Notes under the pieces: model-generated
What the model saw: the letters and a program-made list of their open reading frames with translations, nothing else
What the model was told of the DNA's origin: nothing
Databases searched by the model: none
Position numbers and translations under genes: made by a program
Origin: JAAZBG01 sp964390065
Lineage (GTDB): Bacteria; Fibrobacterota; Chitinivibrionia; Chitinivibrionales; Chitinispirillaceae
Assembly (NCBI GenBank): GCA_964390065.1
Contig: CAYMGX010000094.1
Span: 1-15,423, forward strand
DNA length: 15,423 nt
Reading direction: 5' to 3'
In this document: in pieces, positions 5,279-12,104 of the stretch
How the letters are laid out: every line of letters starts with the position of its first letter
Numbering within the stretch: position 1 is the first letter of the stretch

Positions 5279-6994
5279 ATGAAAAATCCAAGACATCACC
5301 AGAATCGCTGCCACGATGAGAGGAGACCAAAAGTCCCCCATATTCCGGGGCTGCTTATTGCGATCGCTATCTGGGCCCTGATCACACCACTGACCTCGTC
5401 CGAAGTTTTTGGATCAGCTCAGAGTGCACTGGATAATGGCACCGGGGTACTGCTCGGTGTGTTTCACGAAGGATCGCAGACAGATCTGAAACCCGTTAAG
5501 GAATTAGAAAAAGGACTAAATAAAAAATTCGCATCAGTTATGTGGTTTACCGATTGGACAACTGGTTTCCCTGCTGCAGATGCCAAGAGAGTCTCTAAAG
5601 CAGGGTATATACCACACATTGCATGGGAACCCTGGTCCTGGGAAAACAAGGACCTGATAAAACTTCAGGATATCCTTGACGGGAAATGGGATACCTATAT
5701 TAAGACATGGGCCTCAGAGGCAGCGAAATTCAAACGTCCACTATTACTTCGCTGGGCTCACGAATTCAATGGAGACTGGTATCCCTGGAGCGTGCCGAAA
5801 AATGGTCAGGATCCACAGGCCTATATCAAAACATACCGTTACGTTCACGATATTTTTAACGCTGCAGGTGCAAAAAATGTACAATGGATCTGGTGTTTTA
5901 ATGCAGCCAGTGTTCCCTCTCAACCCTGGAATGCTCCGTTTGAGGCGTATCCCGGCGATACCTATGTCGATTGGGTTGGAATTGATGGTTATAACTTTTC
6001 CGGAACAGACAGTTTTAAATCCATTTTCAAAACAGCATATACAAAGGCGTTCTCTTCAGTCAAGAAGCCTATCATGATTGCAGAATTTGCTACCGCCGGG
6101 TCGGGACCGGATAAAGCAACATGGATTGCTGAGATGGCAAACGATCTGAAAACACTTTTCCCGGCTATTCGAGCAATCACATGGTTTGATATTAATAAAG
6201 AGAAAGACTGGAGACTTTTCTCAAGTGAAGAATCAAAAAACAGTGCAAAAAAGGCATTTGAGGATTCCTACTTCTTATCGAAATCATCATTGTTTAAGAC
6301 AATCCCTGCACAATTTTCAAGCTATCATGAGAGCTATCTCAAAACTCTGGGGTCATTGTCGCCAAAGAAAGTTCTGATGAAAGCATCTGCAATAGAGTTT
6401 CCTGACGAAAATGACATTGCTAAATTGGAACCCTATTGGGCAAAGAGCACTCCGCTTACTATTACGTCAGCAAAAGGTGAAGCAGATCTTCATGGCAAAG
6501 TCCATCTGGCCTATTCACAGAAGTCGCTCTTTGTACGGGCAGAAATTGCAGACGATTTTCCGATGAATAATGATAAATCCGGGGGGGATATATGGAATGG
6601 AGACGGTCTCGAATTATGCATTTCTTTGGATAAAGATGCGGATCCCGGAAGAGAATTCTATGGACCAAAAGACTTCCAGATTGGCATAAGCCCTGGAAAA
6701 CCGGATCAGGGAATCAAACCATCAATCTGGGCATGGGGATCATTAAAAAAATCTCCTGATGGAGCAGTCATCGATGTCCAAAAAACTTCGTCAGGATATC
6801 TTATTCAAGCAATCATCCCATGGGCTTCACTCGTCTCCGATTTTATTCCGCAAAAGGGATGGGAATTAGGATTTGACTGTGCGATCGATGATGCCGATCA
6901 GGGCTCAAAGGATCGTCAATCGCAGAACATCTGGTGCGGTGATGGTAATTTCTATGCAAATCCATCACAATGGGGAATACTTACACTCGAATAA
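5279..6994 (+). CDS. Secreted GH26 glycoside hydrolase with C-terminal CBM9-like domain
   Basis: A 571-residue secreted endo-acting hydrolase of the GH26 clan-A family, likely a beta-mannanase or beta-1,3-1,4-glucanase. The ATG at 5279 is seven bases from GGAG. An ATG four bases earlier is in another frame and stops after 14 codons. A long basic n-region (24 residues) precedes the signal core GLLIAIAIWALITPL, with cleavage near FGSA-Q (47). Residues 54-338 are the TIM barrel. RWAHEFNGDWYPW carries the His161-Glu162 acid/base pair, and PIMIAEFAT carries the nucleophile Glu269; both are intact. Residues ~367-571 form a CBM9-like beta sandwich (WAKSTPLTI, AYSQKSLFVRAEIADD, IWNGDGLELCISLD, YLIQAIIPWASL). 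Unlike other exported proteins here it has no T9SS-like tail. It stands alone between a palindrome and an intrinsic terminator. The exact substrate cannot be settled from sequence alone. Confidence 0.93.
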   Translation: MKNPRHHQNRCHDERRPKVPHIPGLLIAIAIWALITPLTSSEVFGSAQSALDNGTGVLLGVFHEGSQTDLKPVKELEKGLNKKFASVMWFTDWTTGFPAADAKRVSKAGYIPHIAWEPWSWENKDLIKLQDILDGKWDTYIKTWASEAAKFKRPLLLRWAHEFNGDWYPWSVPKNGQDPQAYIKTYRYVHDIFNAAGAKNVQWIWCFNAASVPSQPWNAPFEAYPGDTYVDWVGIDGYNFSGTDSFKSIFKTAYTKAFSSVKKPIMIAEFATAGSGPDKATWIAEMANDLKTLFPAIRAITWFDINKEKDWRLFSSEESKNSAKKAFEDSYFLSKSSLFKTIPAQFSSYHESYLKTLGSLSPKKVLMKASAIEFPDENDIAKLEPYWAKSTPLTITSAKGEADLHGKVHLAYSQKSLFVRAEIADDFPMNNDKSGGDIWNGDGLELCISLDKDADPGREFYGPKDFQIGISPGKPDQGIKPSIWAWGSLKKSPDGAVIDVQKTSSGYLIQAIIPWASLVSDFIPQKGWELGFDCAIDDADQGSKDRQSQNIWCGDGNFYANPSQWGILTLE

Positions 6995-7002
6995 TATCTT
7001 AT

Positions 7003-7029
7003 AAAAACCGCCGGCTAATGGCGGTTTTT
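7003..7029 (+). terminator. Rho-independent terminator of the GH26 gene
   Basis: AAAAACCGCC (7003-7012) and GGCGGTTTTT (7020-7029) form a 10-bp stem with a seven-base loop, with the T-run built into the right arm. It begins eight bases after the GH26 stop codon. Confidence 0.92.
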
Positions 7030-7130
7030 CCATTCTATCAATATCTCAGGTAAACTCCAGACGTTCATGTTTTCAAGTCTTGTGCATAAGCAACCCTCCA
7101 AACTCCTGAAACCTTGATCAAATTAAAATA

Positions 7131-7232
7131 ATGCAGGGTAGAAATGATGCTAAAGGTGTGCTCAATATCTGTGCGGTGTCATGGGGTGATAGGACTGAAA
7201 TCAGTGATGATTTGTACGAATATAATTATTAA
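7131..7232 (+). other. Short protein-like open frame of unknown origin
   Basis: A 33-codon frame (MQGRNDAKGVLNICAVSWGD at its start) with a composition more like real protein than its surroundings, but without a ribosome binding site or a recognisable family. It lies in the otherwise featureless 7030-7274 gap between the GH26 terminator and the decayed GGDEF fragment. It may be debris of a lost gene. Confidence 0.15.
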
Positions 7233-7274
7233 AATGTCAAGTAGATTGTTGCAATAAATACCGTCCGGTAAACG

Positions 7275-7513
7275 CTAACCACTGATTTTACGTTTTTCCT
7301 CTTTTACTTTATACAGAGCCTGATCTGCAAGTTTTAGCAATGTGTCAATATCAAAATCACCTTCCTGGCTGGATGATGCCATACCAGCGGAGTAACCTAA
7401 CATCCAGGGATTTCTATGTGTCTTATTATACTCATCAAGAAGCAGATCCATTCTTTTTATTATCTGCTCATAGTTTTGTTCCGGCAATCAAGTGCCATTA
7501 CAGTAAATTCATC
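7275..7513 (-). pseudogene. GGDEF (diguanylate cyclase) domain remnant, frameshifted
   Basis: The last 70 residues, read leftward from 7487, carry the C-terminal signature of GGDEF domains: RMDLLLDEYNKTHRNPWMLGYSAGMA, then DIDTLLKLADQALYKVKEEK (split here for length). Just upstream, in another frame, the bases encode SDEFTVMALD (DEF codons at 7513-7505), the active-site region. There the first two glycines of GGDEF have become Val-Ser, and a stop codon lies four codons before the Asp. The domain is thus broken by at least one frameshift and one stop, and its N-terminal half and any sensor domain are gone. It cannot make cyclic di-GMP. It lies in the accessory block downstream of the toxin-like operon. 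Confidence 0.72.
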
Positions 7514-7741
7514 AGAAACACTTCATTTCGGATCTATAGCTGTGAATTCTTACACTCAAGATTTTGTTAGTACTGAAACTGGTAGTCGACCTCCAATGAG
7601 CGTTACAAAGTCTCTTTCGTAAAGTGGGTTAATTATGAAGGAGATTTAAATATATGTTAAAACCCTGCAATGACAAAGATGCTTTTATTGACAATGTGAC
7701 TGTACATTTATACTTTTTTGGACACTTATTCAGCGTTTTGC
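7514..7741. other. Gene-poor gap between GGDEF relic and membrane protein gene
   Basis: No intact gene is seen here. The minus strand just upstream of the GGDEF remnant has protein-like scraps in different frames, probably further decay of the same gene. A + strand GAAGGAG followed by an ATG at 7654 opens a 68-codon frame, but most of it is antisense to the membrane-protein gene, so I do not call it. No terminator hairpin for the leftward operon was found. Confidence 0.4.
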
Positions 7742-8272
7742 TTAAAATTTTTTATTTGGTTCACAAAGTTCTTGTAAAAAAAAGAGCATATCCTCATATT
7801 CATCGTAACTTTTATTCAAAGCTAATTCGTAACGTGGTTTTTGTGTTTCCTTGTCAATAAAAAAGATTCTCATGTGAGAAGAGAATGAGTCAGTGGAAAT
7901 TTGAATAAAATCACTTTCATATTTAAAAACGATATCATCAAAAGAGAATGTATCTTTAATTTCGTGGTGTCTGCCGTATTCAGTTCGTATTATTCTGTTT
8001 TTAATATCAAAAGTAATTCGTTCCCGTAAACCTGGTAATGCTATAGAGTAACCAAACCAGAGACAAAATGCAGTTATTACAAGAAAAACTAGTATGACTA
8101 AAGTGTCGTCTTCTTGGATACCATCGGCAAAACAAATTAACCCAGTCATTGCTGGAAGTCCAAAAGTAAAAACACATGCAAGTAGAATTTTTGATAGTGC
8201 TGGACGAAAGATCAATGTGTTGTCATTAATTATTTTAAAATACTTATTGATAGATGTAGGTATTGGAATCAT
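7742..8272 (-). CDS. Small two-TM membrane protein, candidate immunity protein
   Basis: A 176-residue protein with two predicted membrane segments (about 27-48 and 57-79). They are followed by a soluble beta-rich domain (ITFDIKNRIIRTEYG, FSFDDIVFKYESDFIQIS, MRIFFID) resembling a PH-like fold seen in other small membrane proteins. A short helix (YDEYEDMLFFLQEL) ends it. It is the last gene of a leftward three-gene operon, 53 bases after the large effector-like gene. A small integral membrane protein right after a large protein with a hydrophobic hairpin is the usual position and type for an immunity protein against a membrane-active toxin. That role is inference from position. The start ATG at 8272 has no clear ribosome binding site and may depend on upstream translation. 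Confidence 0.7.
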   Translation of the reverse strand: MIPIPTSINKYFKIINDNTLIFRPALSKILLACVFTFGLPAMTGLICFADGIQEDDTLVILVFLVITAFCLWFGYSIALPGLRERITFDIKNRIIRTEYGRHHEIKDTFSFDDIVFKYESDFIQISTDSFSSHMRIFFIDKETQKPRYELALNKSYDEYEDMLFFLQELCEPNKKF

Positions 8273-8325
8273 CTGTTATGTTTTCTGTTTAATATGTGTA
8301 AAGTTGCGTACTTGTATGTTTACTT

Positions 8326-10713
8326 TTAAGCTGTCTTTTGTGATTCATCCAACATAGAGCTTCTATGGAGGTAGTCATCATAGATACTCTTTGAAGCTTT
8401 GGTAAATTTTGTATACTCACCTTTCGAAGGCAAGTAGAATGTACCATCACCATAGGTGTCAATATTAACTGTAATTTCCATGCCATTGCCATCATAATTT
8501 GGATATTTATAACGAATGATGGTTTTCCCCTCTTGACTATGAATAACCGTTGAATTATTCGCATCAAGAAAGATTGAAGTTTTAGAACCTTTGAAAGCTT
8601 TAATGCAAAGTTCAATTTTCATATATGGGGAAATAATTTTGGGAATAATATCGATATTCAGGTCTTTACCGGATTCAGTTGCGTCGATTTTGAAACTATA
8701 CATAGCAGAAAGTATCTTTTCGATAGATTCTTTTAGTGTTGCACAATCCAGAACTGACTTATTATTCACTCCCCATGGGCAATTTTTTAAAAACAGCGAT
8801 GCCGCATCATCATTGGTAACTAAATAGCCAACTCCTCCAATACCGCTAAGTATTGATCCGATAACTGCTAATGCAGGTGATGCACCTGCTCCGAGGCCTG
8901 TTGCACCACATATTCCTGAAGCCCCAAGACAACCAGAACCAATCGTTTCAACCGTTTTAAATATTCCTGCGTCAACATCGCTTTCTTTAGCAAAATCATT
9001 ATACGCAGTGCACCCATTCAGTATCGCATCCACAGTTCCAGTTATCGCAGTGACTGTATACCCGACTTTTTTTAGAACTGTAGAGTTAATTCCTTTTGAT
9101 TCTAAGATTGGTTTGAGTTTATCATTTTTAAGAAACAGTTCTATAATCCATAGAGATAGAGCTGATATGTCCTTTGCTACTAAATATGAAGATTTTAAAT
9201 CTTTTTTTGCCTGCAAATCATTCATGTTTTTTAATAAACTTAGCATATTTAATACTGCTGTAAAATAAGCAAGCTGACCTTTCAAGTTCTCTAAATGTTT
9301 ATATTTTTCAGAACCAGCGGCATCGATATAAAACCGGTCAAATTTCATTTCCGGTAAAACATCCGGAAGGGTTGGATGATTGATTCTTACTGTCAAATCT
9401 TTTTCCTTTAACACCCCACTATCAACAATGTCCTGTATTTTTCTCCTGATCTTGAGTTTCACATATTTTTCAAAGATTCCTGTGATCTCTTTTTCTTTTT
9501 CTGCAAATGTAATACTCTGTTGGCTCATTATGTATTTAATAATATTGCCTGTAATTGAAAAACTTGATTTAAGAACCTTCTGTGCTGGTAATGTCGGTTT
9601 CAAAGCATTATTTGTTTTTTTAAGGGCTTTTTCGACAATATTTGGTATTAGTGTGTCATTTTTACCTAAAAACGGGGTGTTTTTATCATAACACTTACCA
9701 ATAAGCTCTTGTCCTACTGTAGTTTCGTCAAGTCGTGCAATAATTTCACTTATCGCTTCTGTAATATGCTGCTCAAATTCTTCTTTAGAGTCGTCGCATA
9801 GGTAGTCCCTGATTGTTTCAATGTAGTGAGGATCAAACAATATATCATGTAACAGTGATACTTTATCACGAATTTTAATATGAGCTTTTATTTCAGGTTT
9901 TGCCTTTTCTGCGATATAATTGTTAAATAGATTCCCATTCTTTTCTAAAAATGCAGACCTTTTTTTATCTTTGTTAATAAGTGCCAGAACGATTGAGGCC
10001 GCAAACCGTTTCAATCGTTCATCCTGCGTTTCCTGCGAGTCGGAAAAATGCGGCGCGTTTTCATCTGATTGTCCAATCCGTATATTTTCAGGATAGTCAC
10101 CTGACAGTGTAAGATCATAGCGAAACTTGTAAAATTCATTTAAAGCGTTCTGGTATCCCTGATTAATTAAACGGGCTAGTTTTAAATGATTGGTGACACT
10201 GCATACTTCAATACCATCTGAAACAACCAACTGTGTTAGTGCTGAGTCATCAACATTTGCAGCTCTGATTGATGGGTCTTTTGTTAACCCATTTTGAGGA
10301 TCGAAAAAACGTTTATGTGGCAATTTCATTTCGGAGATCATGACATAGTATGTTATTTGATTATTTTTGTCATCATAATTTTTAACGTATACAGCATCTT
10401 TATATGCAGGGGATGGTCTGCTATACGCGTTTTCGTTTACGGGTAATTTATACACATCAAATTTACCATCGTTGTCTGTTTGAATTTCATAGACCTTACA
10501 GTTACCATCCTTATATTTCCCGAACAGATATATCCACCTGTTGGATGCAGGTTCAACATCCCTTATAATATTCACGTTTTTATCGCCAGCGAATTGAAAT
10601 TTGTATTGTCTGGTTTCCTCTCTAAATATAAAAAACCTGTAAGGTTCAATGTCAGGTTCCAGAACAATTCCATCGGGCGATGATGCAATTACTCGAAAAT
10701 ATGTATCAGCCAT
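8326..10713 (-). CDS. Large effector-like protein with hydrophobic Gly/Ala hairpin (candidate T6SS-type toxin)
   Basis: A 795-residue protein without a signal peptide. I place the start at the ATG at 10713, because GGGGAG lies seven bases before it. A GTG five codons earlier would include this ribosome binding site in the coding sequence. Residues 1-130 form a beta-rich N-terminal region. Residues 158-200 (VVSDGIEVCSVTNHLKLARL) recall the early region of VasX-like toxins, though only loosely. The middle is long, charged and helical (230-500). A helix pair near 510-570 leads to a Gly/Ala-rich hydrophobic stretch at 591-632 with SGIGGVGY, of the kind that forms membrane-inserting hairpins in pore-forming toxins. 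The last 130 residues are mixed alpha/beta. It is flanked by a tip-protein-like gene upstream and a small membrane protein downstream. No enzymatic motif was seen. The gene is certain; toxin activity is inferred. Confidence 0.75.
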   Translation of the reverse strand: MADTYFRVIASSPDGIVLEPDIEPYRFFIFREETRQYKFQFAGDKNVNIIRDVEPASNRWIYLFGKYKDGNCKVYEIQTDNDGKFDVYKLPVNENAYSRPSPAYKDAVYVKNYDDKNNQITYYVMISEMKLPHKRFFDPQNGLTKDPSIRAANVDDSALTQLVVSDGIEVCSVTNHLKLARLINQGYQNALNEFYKFRYDLTLSGDYPENIRIGQSDENAPHFSDSQETQDERLKRFAASIVLALINKDKKRSAFLEKNGNLFNNYIAEKAKPEIKAHIKIRDKVSLLHDILFDPHYIETIRDYLCDDSKEEFEQHITEAISEIIARLDETTVGQELIGKCYDKNTPFLGKNDTLIPNIVEKALKKTNNALKPTLPAQKVLKSSFSITGNIIKYIMSQQSITFAEKEKEITGIFEKYVKLKIRRKIQDIVDSGVLKEKDLTVRINHPTLPDVLPEMKFDRFYIDAAGSEKYKHLENLKGQLAYFTAVLNMLSLLKNMNDLQAKKDLKSSYLVAKDISALSLWIIELFLKNDKLKPILESKGINSTVLKKVGYTVTAITGTVDAILNGCTAYNDFAKESDVDAGIFKTVETIGSGCLGASGICGATGLGAGASPALAVIGSILSGIGGVGYLVTNDDAASLFLKNCPWGVNNKSVLDCATLKESIEKILSAMYSFKIDATESGKDLNIDIIPKIISPYMKIELCIKAFKGSKTSIFLDANNSTVIHSQEGKTIIRYKYPNYDGNGMEITVNIDTYGDGTFYLPSKGEYTKFTKASKSIYDDYLHRSSMLDESQKTA

Positions 10714-10772
10714 TTTTATTCTCCCCACTAAAGTATTATTCGGTGTGTGTGTTTATTGTTTGATTTTTCTAT

Positions 10773-10943
10773 CTATATTGTAAACTTCGGAACTGATTTC
10801 AAAGAATCGGTTGCATCGGTTATCGTTTCCTTTGCAGCTGCAACCTTCTGAGCTTTTTCCCTTGATGCATTAATCGCTGCAAGTTTACCCTTAAGACTCA
10901 CAGCAGATTCTGCCTGTTTCTTCAAGTCGTTCGTCTGCTTTGC
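10773..10943 (-). pseudogene. Out-of-frame coiled-coil tail of the upstream 304-residue protein
   Basis: Directly downstream of, and overlapping, the end of the 304-residue gene, a different frame encodes 56 codons of clear coding character. These are Ala/Lys/Glu-rich and heptad-like (DLKKQAESAVSLKGKLAAI and onward), ending in KSVPKFTI and a TAG. The frame has no start codon with a ribosome binding site. It joins the upstream frame by a single -1 shift around GAGCAAAGC, near 10937-10945. Read through, the protein would be about 355 residues with a helical C-terminus. One lost base (mutation or sequencing error) is the simplest explanation. No canonical slippery heptamer is present, so programmed frameshifting is less likely. 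Confidence 0.6.
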
Positions 10944-11836
10944 TCATTAGCTGTACTTTTTACTGTACCTGCAGTTTTCGAAAGCTTATCTTTAAACCCT
11001 CCCGCCTTAATAAAAAAACCGCCTTTTTTAGCCCCGGATGCCTTCGTGTCCATCTCAAGCCCATCAGCAGCACCAGCCCACTTAGCATAAGCACGGTTTC
11101 CAAGCAGAATTTTTGGCGGCTTCCCACTACCCGAATCCTGCTCGATAGTGTAGGTTAGATTTTCATCAAGATCAGTAAACAGAAGTTCTGTTGTGTCGTT
11201 ATTCTGAAGCGCATCATCGCGGACTGTCTTCACCTGTTCATAACTTCGTGCATCATCGGTACTATACAATGTAAATTTAAAGTTTTGATAAGCAGGATCG
11301 TTCGGGTCCATCTTAAGAGTTATTGTAAACGTTTTACGTTCGGCAGTCTCACCATTAGGCATATCAAGCACCGGACTATCGATAGTGTTTGCGCCAAGTG
11401 TGTGTTTGATACCTTTGAGCACATATTGACAAGTAACACTGTTGTCTGCCTGCCATGCCGCGTAGTGATCGTTATTGATAAAGTAAAGCTTTGGAATGGA
11501 AATACGCGCGATCATCGTAGTGTCATCAATGCATCCGGAAGCGGTAAGACCCATGTCCACTTCGATGCCGTCATAGATTCCAAACAGGTTACCTGTTATG
11601 CGTGCTCTGTTCGTTTCGACAAGATATTCCGCGGTGACATCGACGTAACACTGCTCATTGTATTGAAACCCTTTTGCACCCGGAACCCACTCGGCAGAAA
11701 TAATTCTGACTTCATCTTCCGGTTCCTCATCAGGGGAATTGTCTTCAACACCGGTAACACGTGTGTATTCTTTCTCTTCTTCCTGCGATCGCGAAAAACC
11801 GGGAAGGTTGATATCATTCCAGACTCTTGGTGGCAT
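10922..11836 (-). CDS. T6SS-tip-associated-like adaptor protein, first gene of the toxin operon
   Basis: 304 residues in the present frame, with no signal peptide. The ATG at 11836 follows TGAGGAG at good spacing. After an acidic N-terminal segment (EEEKEY, DEEPEDE), residues 42-145 form an Ig-like beta domain (IISAEWVPGAKGFQYNEQCY, ITGNLFGIYDG). Residues 160-255 form a second beta domain (FKFTLYSTDD, TELLFTDLDENLTYTIE, GNRAYAKW). This two-domain layout resembles proteins encoded next to VgrG in type VI secretion loci, which help load or display an effector. I recognise the style, not a named family. The C-terminal ~45 residues are basic and low-complexity (ASGAKKGGFFIKAGG) and end abruptly where the frame shifts. 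It precedes the effector-like gene and probably acts with it. No VgrG, Hcp or sheath gene lies in the window. Confidence 0.68.
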   Translation of the reverse strand: MPPRVWNDINLPGFSRSQEEEKEYTRVTGVEDNSPDEEPEDEVRIISAEWVPGAKGFQYNEQCYVDVTAEYLVETNRARITGNLFGIYDGIEVDMGLTASGCIDDTTMIARISIPKLYFINNDHYAAWQADNSVTCQYVLKGIKHTLGANTIDSPVLDMPNGETAERKTFTITLKMDPNDPAYQNFKFTLYSTDDARSYEQVKTVRDDALQNNDTTELLFTDLDENLTYTIEQDSGSGKPPKILLGNRAYAKWAGAADGLEMDTKASGAKKGGFFIKAGGFKDKLSKTAGTVKSTANEQSRRTT

Positions 11837-11942
11837 AATGTGCTCCTCAAATGACGATTATAGGGTAATCACTACAAAATCTGCGCAAACAATTTCTTTT
11901 TATTTTGATTACCAGTATCTTTGGGATAAACTGGATCAAGCG

Positions 11943-11967
11943 AATTACAATGAAAATATATGTAATT
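11943..11967. promoter_or_regulatory. Inverted repeat in the divergent intergenic region
   Basis: AATTACA (11943-11949) and TGTAATT (11961-11967) are perfect inverted 7-mers separated by 11 bases. They lie between the leftward toxin operon and the rightward lipoprotein gene. This spacing could suit a dimeric regulator serving both promoters. In such AT-rich DNA it may also be chance, and no clear promoter hexamers flank it. Confidence 0.22.
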
Positions 11968-12104
11968 GATTTGGTGGGAGGCAACTTTTTTAAAGACATT
12001 ATATTGTTTTTTGCCAAGGCAACATTTTGAAAAACTATATTATGACCGTTAACCAAATTTACATAGAATTCATATCACCAATTTTCCGCGGAGGTATTCC
12101 TGTT

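Noticed and set aside
7654..7860. 68-codon + strand frame with a GGAG-like site ten bases upstream
   Set aside because: More than half is antisense to the membrane-protein gene, and the sequence has no recognisable protein pattern.
10939..10947. Programmed -1 frameshift signal
   Set aside because: GAGCAAAGC does not form an X-XXY-YYZ slippery heptamer in the reading frame, and no clear downstream pseudoknot was seen; a lost base is simpler.
11285..11854. 189-codon + strand frame
   Set aside because: Lies wholly opposite the adaptor gene on the minus strand, which has a good ribosome binding site and domain pattern; a shadow frame.
12027..12104. Upstream extension of the large lipoprotein to an earlier ATG
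   Set aside because: It would add 26 residues before the signal peptide and lacks a ribosome binding site; the ATG at 12105 has GGAGG and a correctly placed lipobox.
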